The notes: generated by a model not told the origin, from the sequence alone. Numbered from the stretch's first letter, positions 24,353-37,573 are shown. The stretch: 64,000 bases of DNA from Punctularia strigosozonata HHB-11173 SS5 (GCF_000264995.1 NW_006767444.1:944209-1008208); one strand, 5' to 3'. Translations and numbers: made by a program.

Positions 24353-25216
24353 CTCACTGAGACGCAGCGACGCGCCGTGAAGGGCCGTGAAGTGGTATGA
24401 GGGCGAGGGTGCATGAACAGAATCACGTTGACTACCGGCTAGAGGGTTTTCTATATACATATCATGGTTAGAACTCGGCCGCCCTGCCGTGATGAGAGTG
24501 GTTGCGTACACCCGGCTCCGGCTAAATCTATCGTCAAACCAGCACTTGAATGGTCCTGCTAGGACACAATCATGAAAAGCGTCAAGGAATGCTCGCAGGC
24601 CGACCATCCAGTACGAAAAGTAAAGACGCTGGGGTTCGAAGGCGATCGTGAGGGTAAAAGTGCCGATCAGGCTTCGCGTTCTGCGACGCGACCTGGCCAA
24701 TCGAGCCACCCTCTCCAGCACATCCAATAGTCAGCTCTCAATCGTATGCATCGAAAAGCGAGCCAAGTATGGATGTCGGCGTTATCCTCTGCAGCTTACT
24801 TCAAGACATAGCAACTGCGAGCACAATCATGGCAGAAAGCTTGGTTTTCTTTGGATCGGTAATACATGTTCGAGAGCATAACAACTTCAGCACGACTCGT
24901 GTGGAAGGACAGCATATGGACTATATGAGGCAGCAAGCGACGAAGCGCAAGAAAGTAGGCGAACACAGCAACGTAAAGCAGCAGAGCAGAACACATTCTT
25001 GTCCATATATAAGCGAGTATGCGAGATAGCGAAGGAAGGGGGGAGGTTACGTCGTTGTTACCGAGCGCACCCCGATAGATAAATATCGATATGCGTGCAT
25101 AAATGCGTAGGTGCGGCGTGTGCGTGCTGAGAGATGCTACATTGTCGAGGTGGGTTGCAAGTATCGATCGATTATAGCGTGTATGATGCGGTTGTTTGGT
25201 AGGGAGGGGGGGTATA
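24353..25216. other. Spacer between receptor C and the coiled-coil gene
   Basis: No gene is seen. The portion at 24,842-25,216 is the 3' flank of the coiled-coil gene and is conserved in the duplicate block at 3,530-3,889. The rest should contain the promoter of receptor C. Confidence 0.7.
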
Positions 25217-28200
25217 TCACGCGGGCACCGGGATGGCCGACATCCTTCTCGCAGCCTTCGGGTTGTTCTCCTTGCCGCTGCCACTCTGCTCGCTTTCGCT
25301 CTGGTTCGGCGCGCCGCGGTTCTTGATCGGCGTCCTCGTCGATGCGTCAACCGACACGCGCCTGCTCATGCTCGCCGTCAAAGAACGGGGCAAGGCCGAG
25401 GGCGGGGAGCGAGCGCCGGAGAGACGACTCGCGGTCGTGGAGACCGATACCGGAGACCGGACGCGAGACGCGGGTGTTGCCGTTGTGCCAGACACGGAAG
25501 ATCGTGGCTTGATGACGATGGATGAAGGCGGACCCATGGCTCCGGCAATTTTCGCTTTTGTTGCGGTGCTCGAACCGCTCGAGCCCACGGAACCGACCGA
25601 ATCGGTGGCCATATGATTCGGGCGAGAGGTTTTGCTGAGCGCCTTCGCTGTCGTGTTCGCCTCAGACATGGCTGACGAAGGCCGAGACGAGCTGGGTGTG
25701 TCGGCGGCGACGACGGAAGACCGACGCGAGGCCGGCGTAGCTAGCACCGACTCCCGACGCGTCGTCTTGGAGAGCGTAGGCGTACCTGCCGTCGCAGCGC
25801 GAACGGCAAGTTTCCGTTTGACCTGCGACAAGGAACTGATATTAGTCTTACACCTGAACACGCAGGCAGGACAACTGACAAGTTCCAACTCCTGCTGCTT
25901 AGAATCTAGAGCAACGTTCAGGCCTTCGTTGTCCTCTTCCATAGCGGCGAGTTGCTTCTTCATGTGCACCATCTTCAGGTCCTTGTCCGAACCCTCCATC
26001 TTCAGCTCGTGCACCTGCCTCCGCAGTTTGTTCGCCTCATCGTCGAGGGCCTTGACCCGCTCCTCGAGGGCACGGAGCTGCACCTCCGCCTCCGCCTTCT
26101 CCTTGAGCAGGTTTTCCACCTGCGAGACGCGTTCGTCCGAGCGCTTGTCACCCTCCTCGAGCGTTCGGCGATGCTCATCCGCGAGGCGGCCGTGCTCGCG
26201 CTTGACGGTGGACAGCTGCTCGCGGAGGTTCTCGGCTTCGTCTTCACATGAGACGACGCGATGGGCCAGATTCTCGATCTCAGCGTCACGCTCCTTGACG
26301 AGTTCTTCTGTGCGGGTAGCCTTGTCAAGGGCGTACTTCCGTTCCTGTTCTAGCTCTGAAATGCGTGCATCGCGTTCTTGAACGGCGGACTCCAGCTGAT
26401 CAGCGTGAGCACGTTCCTGTCGGATCTCCTCCTCGAGCTGAGTATGCGGTCAGCCAATGGACTTTGAACGACAATGCGAGGCAGATACTAACCTGTTCCC
26501 TTTCGTGCTCCAAGTCTTCCTTGGCAGCGAGGACGTCCTGTACCTCGGCCTCGAGCTCCATCTTCCTGTTCTCGCTCGTCTGCCACTCCACCTCCATCCC
26601 CTCCATCCTCCGTTGACACTCCTCCAATTCCGCCCGAGCCGCATCCCTCTCCCTCGTCACGCGGTCCATCCTTTCGCTAGCCTCCTCCGTACCCTTCCAC
26701 TGCGCCTCAAGCTCGGCCTTGAGCACGTCATACTCCTGATCGCGCTTCGCCAGCCGTTCCTCCAGCTCTTCAATCTGGCCCCGCGCGCTGTCCAAGGACT
26801 GCGACGTGTCCCGCTTCTCCGCCTGCAACAGCTCCAGAGCAGCACGCTCGTGCTCGCGCACCACCATAGAATTGTCGCCCTCGCCTGCTGCGAGCTGCTC
26901 CATCATCTCCATCTGCTCCTTCGCCTCACGGATGCCCCTCCTCAACTCTTCCTCACCTTCCTCTCTCCTCTTCAGTTCGGCTCTCAGCGTCTTCAGCTCG
27001 TTCTCCGCCTCCTCGCCCCTACTTCTCGCCTCATGCAGCTCGCGCAGCACGGACTGCTCTCTCCCCTCCCACTCCCTCCTCTCCGCCTCCATCCTCCCCA
27101 TGCGGCGATGCAGCTCCCGCATAGCCTCTCCGCTCGCCTCATCCATGACACTCCTCTCAAAGCTTTCCTGTCGACTTCTATCCACCTGCTCCTCCAGCCC
27201 CCTGCACGCCCTCTCGAGCTCCCCAACGCGCTTCTTCCACGCCCTCAGCTGCGCCCGGCGCTTCTCCACCTCCGCCTCCACACGTTCGCACTTGCCCGCG
27301 AGCCCGTTCACGAGCTCGTCCCTTGCCCCTAGATCGATCTCGAACTGCTTGCACATCTCCTCCCGGAGCGCAAGCTGCGTGCGCAACGACACGATGAGGT
27401 CTTCCTCCGCCGACGCCGTCCCGCCGCGTACCGCGCGCGCGACCGCCTTCGCCTTCTTCTCCGGCGGCGTCGCGGGTGTATAATACGCGGTCGCGTGCGT
27501 GCTGAACGGGTCGGGTTCGCCGCCCTCACCCTCTTGCGGCGACTGCGCCCGAGACGCGAACACGCCTTGCGCAAGCGCGTCCGACGACAGGTCGTTGATG
27601 TCCGCCTCCGGGGTCCCGTTCCCGGGGAGGAACGACACCGGGCGCGAGCCCTCCTCCTCGACGTCGCCAAGACCTGCTCGGGACGGGTCGACCTCGTACC
27701 CCATGAGCACGCGCGACTCGAATCCGCCGGGAAGCACCTGTCGCGAACTCCTCTTAGCGTTCGGGCTGGGCGTGCTGTCGCCACCGCCCCCACGTAGCAT
27801 AGAATGAAACACGGTATCGCTGAACGCGCGATTCCTGTAGCTGCCTGCAGAATCTCCGCGTTGAAGGCTCGACTTGCCCGACGCTGGCGACGCGCGAATG
27901 TCGTACTTGCTCGGGATGACCTGCCCGTACCCGGAGCCGGACGAGGACGAGCTGACGGAGAACTTGCCCGCGGACGCCGTCGACACCTCAGACACGCGCT
28001 TGTGATGAGCGATGAAACGGCCGTCCTTAAAGACACCAATGCCGGGGCTCTGTTGGACAGCGTTGGTCGGAGAGGTGGTAGGGTTGGCGGAGAGTACTCC
28101 GCTTGAGCTGAGCGGGGACGGGTTGTTGGACAGCGGCGCTGAATGCGGGCCTGATGACACAGAACCGGAAGGGGAATGGAATACCGTCTGGCCGAGCAAG

Positions 28201-29821
28201 CTCCCGAACGATGCGCTGCGCGAGTGCTTCGCTGGCAGCGGAGGGGGGACGTCGAAGTAGCCGCCCTCGTTCGTGAGGTTGCCTTTCGCGATGCCCATCT
28301 CGACATTGGAGTCGAACGACATATTGCTGGCGTTGCTATCCAGGGACGCATCGACGTACGACCTTCCGCTGTCTAGCGAAGCATTCCCGACTCGAACGGC
28401 AGGCCCATCGTTATCCTCATGAATTTCAATAGCGCCGTCCATCAGACCCTCCGAGCTGATGGGGATGGGCGGGAGCTGTTCCCGCATACTGAGGTCGAAT
28501 ATGTTGGAGACATCTGGCGGTGGCATGAGACCCATAGACATCCCGGTTGCGTCAGGTTTGAACTGGGATCTGGAAGCGTGATTATCCGCATACGGCGTAG
28601 GCGGTGCGGTGCTGGTCGCTGGGACGTTGAATTTGAGGGTATCCTGGGCGGATGGGGAGCTTGAAGGGGAGAAGACGTCCAGAACGGACGCCCTCGGAGG
28701 TGAGCGGTTCTTGAACGATGCAGCGGCTTGTAGTTTGTTGATAAATGCGTTCTCTTCTTCGGCGACGACGGCCTCCTTGCTCTGTGCATGAACTCAATCA
28801 GGTTCGCGTTACATGATTATGTACGCATACACTCACACTTTGCTCCGCCTCGCTCGCAGTAACATCTGGGCTGATCACCTTATACGCATCCCTGGAGAAG
28901 AACCGCACGCTCCGGCCTGTGCCGGGAGTATTGCGATCCTTCAAGATCGACCGAAGCGAGCCCTTGTGGTCCAATACATGCTCGCTTACAGCGGACACAG
29001 GCGTCCCGGGATTCCGAACGTCGGCGCTTGAAGTGCTGTCGACCGAGGGTCGTGTAGGACGCGGATTAGCACCATTTGAGGTTGTGTTTGTGTCCGGGCG
29101 CGGCTGCGTGAATTGCCGTAGGTTGTCGAACGATCTCCGCAGAGAGCTTTGTGGGCGCGGCGATTCTGCCGACGGTTTGTCCAGCGATACCTGTGATACT
29201 GGAAACGAACAGGATCAGCGTTCGGCTCCGGTGGCAGTACGATAGAGGGCGTGAGAACGGCGTACAGTTGGTTTTGATCGCGAGCGTCTGCGCTTTCTGA
29301 GCAGCACCCTTCTTGGGGAGCAGCGGGAGCTTGAACGGGGAAGCAGGTCGAGCATGTTCGCCCTCGTTGTCGCCTTGAAACGGATGTTGCTGATGTTGCG
29401 GGTTCCGTTTGAACATGTTCCGTATGCCGGATTGGGTCTTGGACGGGGAAGGTGGCGGCGAGGGTGTCGGAAACGGCACATCCGTTGAATCATTCGAGTG
29501 GAAGACGGAAAGGTTGGGATGTTGCTGGTAGACCTTCGACATGACGTCTGCGCGGCCGAGTGTTTGGGCTTCGTTGTAGGGGTGGCTCGAGGTAGACGCG
29601 GATGACAGTGTAGCTTGGGAGAGCGTAGGTGACATTGCACCCTGTCTTGCGCGCTCGTTCAGTAGTTCGAGTGACGCTCGGCTCTGGAGGGCGTTGAGGG
29701 TGTTGACGACGGCAGCGCCTTTCGGTTGGCGCTGTGCCGGTAGGTGGGGCTGGTCAGCATCGGAGTCGGACGAGGCGACGCCGGAGCGCGACTTGACGGC
29801 GCTGGTGAGTTTGGACCACAT
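25217..29821 (-). CDS. Large coiled-coil protein with Ser/Pro-rich flanks, unrecognised
   Basis: The ATG at 29,821 (MWSKLTSAVKSRSG) is chosen because the frame upstream lacks an ATG. The N-terminal third is low-complexity and Ser/Pro-rich, with short conserved-looking stretches (GRSVRFFSRDAYK, GGYFDVPPPLPAKHSRSASF). From about residue 550 a long coiled coil with Glu/Arg/Leu heptads runs to about 25,950 (LRTELKRREE type, then LRALEERVKALDDEANKLRR). It is followed by a basic Ser/Thr-rich tail ending SGKENNPKAARRM and SAIPVPA. Introns are visible near 29,200, 28,790 and 26,450. The architecture suits a cytoskeletal or spindle-pole scaffold, but I recognise no family and assign no function. It lies directly upstream of receptor C on the same strand. 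A broken 3' copy at 3,890-5,885 lies beside receptor A. Confidence 0.8.
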
Positions 29822-30088
29822 CCTGTGGCAGGGGATGTCCCGGAGGACGGCGACGACGGCGAGCGCGAGGGTGCGGGTGTTGGGGGAGGAAGCGAAACGT
29901 CGGGCGTTGAACTTTGTCACGCGTCACACCAACCGACGCGAGGGTGTCGCGTCTCGGTCACCTGACCGCTCGCCTTCCGTTCCGGGCAGTCCTTCCCCGC
30001 GTTTTGCCCCTGAGTGACGAGCCTAATCTGGCTCGGACGCCATCCTCCCCTTGTTTTGGACAGAACATGGCCCGCTTCATCGCGGATA

Positions 30089-31943
30089 ATGTTACCATAC
30101 GATATTATTTGTCAAGTTATTTCTCAGGTGAGTTCTACACTAGTTTTGTATCCTGAGCCGATGTTGATAATCATGCGATCTCGCGACATCAGCTACATGA
30201 ACTGCACCCGCTCGGTGTTCATTCAACGATCCAAGTCAATCGGGACTGGGCCACCGCCTCCCGCCCTTTCGTATTCTGCGAGGCATCCTTCGTGGCATAT
30301 TCTGCAATTGATTTACGAATATGCGAAGACCGTCTCTCGTTCCTGATCGAGACGCCACATGCGATCCGGCACGTCAAAGAAATCAAAGTGCATACCAAGC
30401 AACTGCCATCTCCCGGGTTGCGCAACAGAGACTTTATCCGCTACGAAGAGTCTTTTGATGCGTTTTTTTCTCGCCTTGCTGAAGTCCTGTGTGGCGAGTT
30501 GGTCGGTAACCATCTCCAGCACTTCAAGTATGCCCCCATTACGCTGCTCTCCTGCCGCATTATCTGATCGCCTCACTCCTATCCAGATGGACTGGAGGCA
30601 TAGGCATCCCTGATGCCATTTTGCGCTCTCTGGAAGCGCACCATCCCCTCTGCCAGCTGAACATCGCCGATTACGACGGATACGCCCTGCCTGTTCTCTA
30701 CAATCTCTCACACCTGCGCGCGACCGTCCTTACCCTCGACCGTCCCCTCCATCGCTTCGGCCACATCATCTCCTGCTCCCCACACCTCAATTCTCTTGAC
30801 CTCACTCTCCATGCCCAAGATTCGCACGTTCAGCGCATCCCCAACCCACCGCCTCTCCTCCAAGACACGACTTGCACTTCCGCGCCCTCTCAAACCCTCT
30901 CATTTCTCCACCTTCGTGGTTTTTACTACGCCGCCGACTGTGCACCCGAGACCGTCGCATTCCTCTCCCAATGGCCTAACCTCCGCACTCTACACCTCAC
31001 CCTCCGCCTGAAAGACGATTCCTCCTACCTCCTACACGCCCTTGCCGACTCCGGCCCCTCGCTTCCCCCGCTTCGCGCCCTCGCCATACACATCGAATAC
31101 ATCCCGGACCTCCAATCTGCCCCTCCGGCAACTCTCGTCGCGCTCCTGCGCGCGCTCCCTGCCGCCCTGCGCCGGCTGCAATTCACCATCTCCGACCCCT
31201 ACGCTCCGGAACTCCTCGAGGCCATCGGCACGTACCACGGTCCCTCGCTCGAGTATCTCGAGTTATTCGTCCGCGCCACACTCAGCACCCCATTAGTGGA
31301 TCAAGCCCACCTCGACGCGCTGCTCGCGCAGTGCCCGCACCTGACGCACCTCGGCCTCGTCAGTGACAACGACCTGCGCTACTGCACCGGCGTCGGCCAA
31401 GCTACGGGTGGTCTGCGGAGTATATCCTCACTGCATCTTCGCCCCGGTGGCTGGGTCCCTCGGTAAGCGCAACGCATTACCAATGACCAGGAAGCCCGAC
31501 TCACGGACGCCTTCGTCGACCCGCAGCTTCAGTGGTCATTTTCCCGGGCACTCGATATTCGGGAGCCGCAAGAATGCCAAAGGCGTGGGGGCAATCCATT
31601 TGGTCTCGTATCTTCGCCGTCTCGACGTCGAGTATGCGGGTCTAAGAGGCTACGTAGGTCAGTCGTGATCCCAACCTCCAAACTTCTTGTTCCCATCGAC
31701 ATTCGTTCACCCGTTATCATAGATACCTCGCATATCGTGGTCGGAGACGAGCTTGCGGACGACCGCCACCTCTCTGGCGCCCGACGCATCCTCCTCGAGC
31801 GTGTCTTCGGCCGCATCCAAGCGACCGTTACGGGCGAATGGGGCATGCGTAAGGATGTCAGAAGTCGGGCGCTGTCAAGCTGGGACGTCGATCCTGACGG
31901 GGACTGGAAGTTGATAACGAGGTGGATCGAGCGAGATCCTTAG
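30089..31943 (+). CDS. F-box-like/LRR protein 1 of a tandem pair
   Basis: The short first exon from ATG 30,089 encodes MLPYDIICQVISQ, like the start of an F-box. An intron beginning GTGAGT leads to an exon with VNRDWATASRPFVF and HVKEIKVHTKQL. After another intron comes a long exon from about 30,590 with leucine-rich segments (LRALAIHIEYIPDL, LEYLELFVRATL, CPHLTHLGLVSDN). Further exons follow after about 31,405, ending in a conserved C-terminal module (GEWGMRKDVRSRALSSW, DPDGDWKLITRWI) and TAG at 31,941. The exon plan and many residues match the gene at 32,585-34,481. If a true F-box protein, it would recruit a substrate to an SCF ubiquitin ligase; the F-box is short and atypical, so this role is inferred. 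Confidence 0.75.
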
Positions 31944-32584
31944 GGAGTACCGTCCGTCGGTATTGCGCGTTAACGCAATCGCTAAACGTTAACGACGCGT
32001 TCTTGCCGTATGTGACAGATGAATAGGTATAATTCACCGCAACGTGCAGGTAGTGTTTCGGATTTTTTCATCAATATGTGCATGTCCTCTGTCATACTAG
32101 AGGCCAAGCTTCCATGCAATCAAAAAAGGACTTTGCCGATGCACCTGGGTTCAATCAGTTTCGACCGGTGTGACCATTGCTGCGCAGTAAGTTCTACTCG
32201 TTTCAGGGCGCAATCTCTGAATCTAAATCCATAGTCTTCTTCATATGTACATTGCTTTCATACATGTGGCTACGATTTCCGTGTCGTTGAGCGAAGGATA
32301 AGTTAAGTATTCCGTTGGCAAGACTCGCGGGACCTGTTGAAACTGAATGAGCCCTATCTTATCAGAGCGCAGTATCTCCCACAGTCAATACCTGATTTGG
32401 TGACTTGGATGTGCTTGCGTTTGATAGCGCGGAGAACATCGAAAAAACGCACTCTGATAAACTGCCCAGCGCCCGCTAGCGTCACGCCCACGTGTGTATT
32501 TCCACGCCTTAACGCCGAGCACTAACCATATCCGAGATGGACGTAACTTAGGAAGGGTGGTTGTACTCGTGCGACGACACCGGC
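31944..32584. other. Intergenic spacer between the F-box-like genes
   Basis: No gene is seen in this AT-richer 640 bp, which should hold the 3' end of the first gene and the promoter of the second. Confidence 0.6.
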
Positions 32585-34481
32585 ATGTTGCCATACGATG
32601 TCGTCTACCAAGTCATAGACCAGGTGCGCGTCCGATGCCTGGCAATCCCGACTTCTTGCGTTCATGCATTTGCGACAGCTCCATGACATACATCCCGGGG
32701 ACGTTCTCTCAACCGTGCTGGTCAACCGGGACTTCGCGGACGCCTCCCGTCCTTTTCTTTTCCGTCGCATGGTGTTAGTTTTAACCTGCCAGGATTCCAA
32801 GAAAGGCTTCAAAAAGCAGCTCAAGTTCTTCAGGAAGGCTTCGCACCTTCACCGCCACGTGAAGGAGATACAGGTTAAGACGAGGCTTCTTGTCGTGCCA
32901 GGCGTGCGCGACAAGCACTGGACATCCTTTGAAGCGCGGTTTGGCTCGAGTTTGGAGAAGCTTGTGGTCGCTCTGGCTCGTGAACTCGGCAGCCTACCAC
33001 TGAAAGAATTCATGTACGTTGCCCATTAACATCTCAAGGGTGGATTACTCATCGCGCACACAGTTGGTCGGGGGACATGACTATACCACCCAGATTGCTC
33101 GCCACGCTAGAATCCGGATTTCCCGAATGCGAGCTCTCTCTCCATCACTACGACGGCTATGCGCTGCCCAGCTCCAGCAATCTTTCTCGTGTGTCCTCCG
33201 TGATTTGGACTACAGATCATCCTCTCGAGCGCTTCGCGCACATTATCAAGCGATCCCCAAAGCTTAAATCCTTAGAACTCACCCTCGATCCTCGTCAAGG
33301 ACGCACTCGGTATAATCCCACCCCGGCCCCCTTCTTACAAGACACATCTTGTATCTCGATACCGTGCCCTACGCTTAACTCGCTCAGGCTGAACGGTTTT
33401 CATTATACTCCCAGCAGCGCTAAGCAATTCGTGACGTGTCTCCGTCAATGGACCCAGCTCCGCGCCCTTTACCTCGACGTCTGGGATAGTGACGGCTCTG
33501 AACACCTTCTGCACGCCCTCGCAGCCGCGGGAGAAGCACTCCCCGCACTGAATACCTTCCAGCTGAGGATTCAGACGAGTCGGGAGTACTCAACAGATCC
33601 ACCTGCGCACGTCGTGGACGTCTTGGCTGCCCTCCCACGCACGCTGCAGAGCATTGAACTCTTTGTTCCCTGCCCGGACGAGCTTCTAGACACCATCATG
33701 GATCGACACGGTCCCAAACTCGTTTCGCTCACTATGCACCATCGATCGTCAGATTTCGATTATTCCTCGATCCTTCACTGGAGCCGTGTCAGGGCATTGA
33801 TTAGAACCTGCCCTTCGCTCAGGCATCTTGGGCTCGAAGCGAACGCACATCTAAGCTTTTTCACGGGCACGGTGTCGGTGAGTCTAGTTTCACACCGGCG
33901 AATGTACTTTCTGATGTTTCTCAAAGTATCCCACACCCGAAGAGATAACTTCATGTCTCCGCGGGATTCCTTCTCTGCGTTTGCATATCAGTCATGTCGT
34001 CGGCTCGTAGGCATACTTTCCCGTTCACTGCCGAGCTTGCCGATTAATTGGGGACCATAGACGATGCAAGCCGCTCATTCCTTTATTCTTCAGAGCCAGC
34101 ACAACTGGGGCTGCACATCCTCCAGGTTTGCAGGAACTCTACATTGGAAGGGAACACATGGACATTGCGCAAGTCAGGTCCAGACGCCATTATCTAGGTG
34201 AGTGCAAGCTCATCAGATGATGGACAAACGCTGACTCTTCGGCTTGCGTTGCAGATCTAGGGCCCGAACGTGCGATCACGAGTGAGGATACCCTCGTCGA
34301 CGACGCGGCGAACATTCATGTTGTAAGAATCTGCGGGCAGAACCAGGCGTACCTGCAGGCCCGGGTTCATGGCGAGTGGCTGAAGCGCAGTGGTCATACC
34401 GAGGAGAGAACGGTGTCCGTCTGGAACATCGACTTCAGCGACAATTGGCGCATGGCCGAAAAATGGACCGAATCACTTTAA
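32585..34481 (+). CDS. F-box-like/LRR protein 2 of a tandem pair
   Basis: The first exon (ATG 32,585, MLPYDVVYQVIDQ) parallels the neighbour's. The second exon gives QLHDIHPGDVLSTVLVNRDF and ASRPFLFRRMV, then HVKEIQVKTRLLVVPGVRDK. An intron near 33,012-33,060 leads into an LRR-like exon (LKSLELTLDPRQG, TLQSIELFVPCPDEL, CPSLRHLGLEANAHLSFFTG). After about 33,880 the frame breaks into short exons, ending with GEWLKRSGHTEERTVSVW and a stop at 34,479-34,481. The region at 33,880-34,200 is hard to splice confidently. The gene is a tandem duplicate of 30,089-31,943 with clear divergence in the LRR part. The proposed role as an SCF substrate receptor is inference. Confidence 0.72.
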
Positions 34482-35155
34482 GAGGAAGAGCGTATGACCG
34501 TATCCGGATATGGATGCGCTATTTCGACTCTGTACATTAACATGTTCTGCATCAAAAATTTCGAGGCCGTGGTAGAAGACGACGGCGACGCCATGCCCTC
34601 GGCTTTGCAGGAGCTGCACCTCGACCTGACCGGCCTCGGGACCATTTGAGTACACCACAATGCTTCTTCTCGTGTACCCAGCCTGATGTTGTAAACCCGC
34701 AATGGTGTCCTCTCAAACAGATGGCCGCACGAAGCGCATTTCAGACAGCGAGGGCTGCGATAGTGATATGATTGGTAGTGCCAGGTTCATAGACATCAAG
34801 CGTATACGCGACCCTCGAGAGCTTTACCTACAAGCTCGTACCATTGGCCACCGGCGGGATGGCGGTATAAGGACGGCTTAAGTTGATCGTATTTCGGTCT
34901 GGTACCGGGTCAGCCGGCGGACCGAGGAAACGCCGTACTGTATCCCTTGTAGTGAGCATGAAGGAATATGTGCAGCGAAGTAATTGGTGTGCGTGACCTC
35001 TCGTTCTTGTATTGCTTATCATTGTCTACGGTCTGTCAACGGTGCGGACGTAGACTTATCTTGAGAATAGCAGCCAGGAGTAAGACTGCGTTGATTGATC
35101 GTGAAGATGGGTCTATTGATGCGAAGGAAGTCTGTGTGTACAAGCACAGAAATAC
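34482..35155. other. Intergenic spacer
   Basis: I see no gene in this 670 bp between the second F-box-like gene and the 3' end of the MFS gene. The genes on either side converge. Confidence 0.6.
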
Positions 35156-37111
35156 TCATCTAGAAGTCGATGGGTCTATATGCAAGTGTAACTTCGACTG
35201 AACCCGGTACACCGTCCAAGTTCCAAACAGCGAAACTGCGATCATAAAACCGACCGCTAATGTGTACCCGGGAAGAATCGGCAGCTTCTCTACCGACAAG
35301 GAGAACAGCGAACTTGAAGAAGGCACGGGTCAACCACCAGACACTGCGCAACTACGACGCGAATTAGACGTACCTGACGATCAGAGGGCTGAGCGCCATC
35401 GCCAAGCTCTGCGAGACCTCCGCGAGCCCGTTTGCGGCGCCCAACGACGCCGCGCTCGGCGCGCTCTCACGAACGAGTATCATGCTGACCCTGAACGAGG
35501 AAACCCGCCTCAGCCTTCATCTCAAGGTCAACAATCAGGGCAATACGTACGAGAAAGCGAGACAGGCGATTTGGGACATCGCAGCGACGACGACGACGCT
35601 GGCCCATAACAATCGACCGCCAGGATCGACACGTTGACCGATGGCGCTCAAGACGGGGAAGAGCGCGAAGGTGACCGGCCAAGCTCCCATCAGCACGAGG
35701 TAGAGGTCCAGGATCTTGTATCGCTGGAGTAGGCGCGGCATGATGAGCGACTTGAGCACGACGGCAATGGAGCCGGAGATCGCAAGCGCCGTGGCGATAT
35801 CGGATGGCTGTCGTGACACAAGCTTGAAAAACAAAACAGAAGGGTGCAGGAGGAAATACACACAAGGAAGCCGAGCCCGCCATACTCGTGAGGGGAATAC
35901 GCGAAGAGCACGAAGAGCGCGTTGTAAGCGGCGGTGATGAAGGCTAGAGCCGTTCCTGCGACCAGCACCGAGCGGAGGGGGTCTTGAGCTAGGAGCTCGC
36001 GCGTCCCTGGCGGGTCACTCGGAACTTCGGTAGGATCGTCCTCGGCTATCGTGGCTCCAACGAATCCTATACGGGTCGTGAAATCGGCGCGTCGTTTGCC
36101 AGGGAGCGTCTAGAACAGAATAGAAAAGGCATGAGGAAAATGCGATCTTGACATCGTGGGAAGCATGGATCACGTACCTCCTCCAGTGATAAACTGCTCG
36201 CGAAGACAGCGAGCAGGGCTAGTACGGCAGTGGCGAAGCCCGGAAGAGCGTATGGATACATGCGCCAGAACGTAGACGAGAATGACGCCCATCGTTCTGC
36301 AGGATTCTCGAGCTGGCCACCTATCATTGGGCTGGAGGGACCGATAACGACGTCAAATCCGTGTTCATGCGTGGCTGTGACTAGGACGGAGACGTTTACT
36401 CACCCAATTATATATCCCAAGGACGAGCACAGATCGTACAGTGGAAACGCTACAGATTGGTTCGTCTCGTCGGTCAATTCGCCGACGACGGAATGCATGG
36501 TGGCCACCGTCCCCGCAAATAATCCTGCTTCAAAAACCGTATGAGCATCGCGCGAGGAGTATAGGGAGGACGCGATGCACATATTACACGCGCGAGCAGG
36601 ACGCCCAGCAGAGTGCGAGAGAGGCCGAACATGAGAGCTGCTGCGCCCAAACCGAATGCGCCGCCTAATACAACAGGTTTGCGACCCGATGTATCTGCAA
36701 CGAACAGAGGTTTAGCCCCGTTGTCGAAGGTCATTCTGGCTGAACATGCCCGATAGTCTACCCCATGGATAAGTGCTGATGATTTGGACGATCGGAGCTG
36801 TACTCTCCTTCAGAGATCGTGAGCTCAACGACGCATATAGTCAGACGGCCACTAACGATCAGACCGCTATAAAAACCGACCCGTCTTGGGTTGTCGGTGA
36901 ACCCGAAACGCAGAACGAGATGATTGACGTAGGGCAGGAACTGAGTCGCAGCGACGGGGACCACGAGTTTCGCAAGGTACAAGGAAGCTAGTTGCGCCTT
37001 TGGCAAGGGCGTCCGACGATTCCCGTGGCCGGCTCCGGGAAGCAAAGCCGTCGACTCCGTCGGGACGGCGTCGACACCGGCCTCTACGTCGCGTGTCTCA
37101 ACCAGGGCCAT
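35156..37111 (-). CDS. MFS transporter, DHA1/ZIFL-YCR023C-like group
   Basis: This is a multi-exon membrane transporter. The start is ATG at 37,111 (MALVETRDVEAGV); the longer frame begins only with a TTG. TM1 contains AKLVVPVAATQFLPYVNHL, followed by the group signature FTDNPRRVGFYSGL. The MFS motif A region gives DTSGRKPVVLGG. Then come GELTDETNQSVAFPLYDL, a short cytosolic loop and the second bundle (SVLVAGTALAFITAAYNALF, AISGSIAVVLKSLIMP, LWASVVVVAAMSQIACLAF). The final exon after an intron near 35,350 gives LPGYTLAVGFMIAVSLFG and ends at 35,156. The TDNP...VGFYSGL pattern is typical of the fungal YCR023C-like and plant ZIFL branch of drug:H+ antiporters. The substrate is unknown. It is divergently arranged with malate dehydrogenase, 462 bp apart. 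Confidence 0.85.
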
Positions 37112-37481
37112 CGCAGAATAATATGCCAATGTTCATGCGAGCCCGACGGTGTGTAGCGCCGGATGTTGGTGGTCGTCGTCCAGAACGTGATTGTGCCGCG
37201 GCCGTTCTGCGGCTTTCTCAACGACCCGCTCCGGCCCTAGCTGATGATGGCGTTGATGTCCATTCAACTCTCGCCGTTTCTCCCGCTCTTAAAAGCTCTG
37301 TATGGACGATATGGACTCTGTAAGAGAAACGCACGTTTGCGCGAAGATGGTGTATGATATCGCGCGACCGGCAATCGCCACGGGTATCATTGGTGCAGTC
37401 CAGTGACCTTGGAGGATCGCGTTTAATCTGAATCACGGAGTCGTCAACGGGGGCGCTACCGCACCTGATTTGATTCTGGCC

Positions 37482-37488
37482 TTTATAA
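37482..37488 (+). promoter_or_regulatory. TATA-like box upstream of malate dehydrogenase
   Basis: TTTATAA lies 86 bp before the ATG at 37,574, a plausible distance for a fungal core promoter. It is a single short match with no other support. Confidence 0.35.
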
Positions 37489-37573
37489 CGACCTAACCTT
37501 GACCTCGACGTTCACCGCAGCATCCAGCACCGAGCACCGAGCACCTTCAACCCGTTCTCCACCACTAACAACA

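Noticed and set aside
26457-27332. A 291-codon Leu-rich plus-strand open frame that looks membrane-like
   Set aside because: It is the reverse of the Glu-rich coiled coil, which yields Leu/Ser-rich antisense frames.
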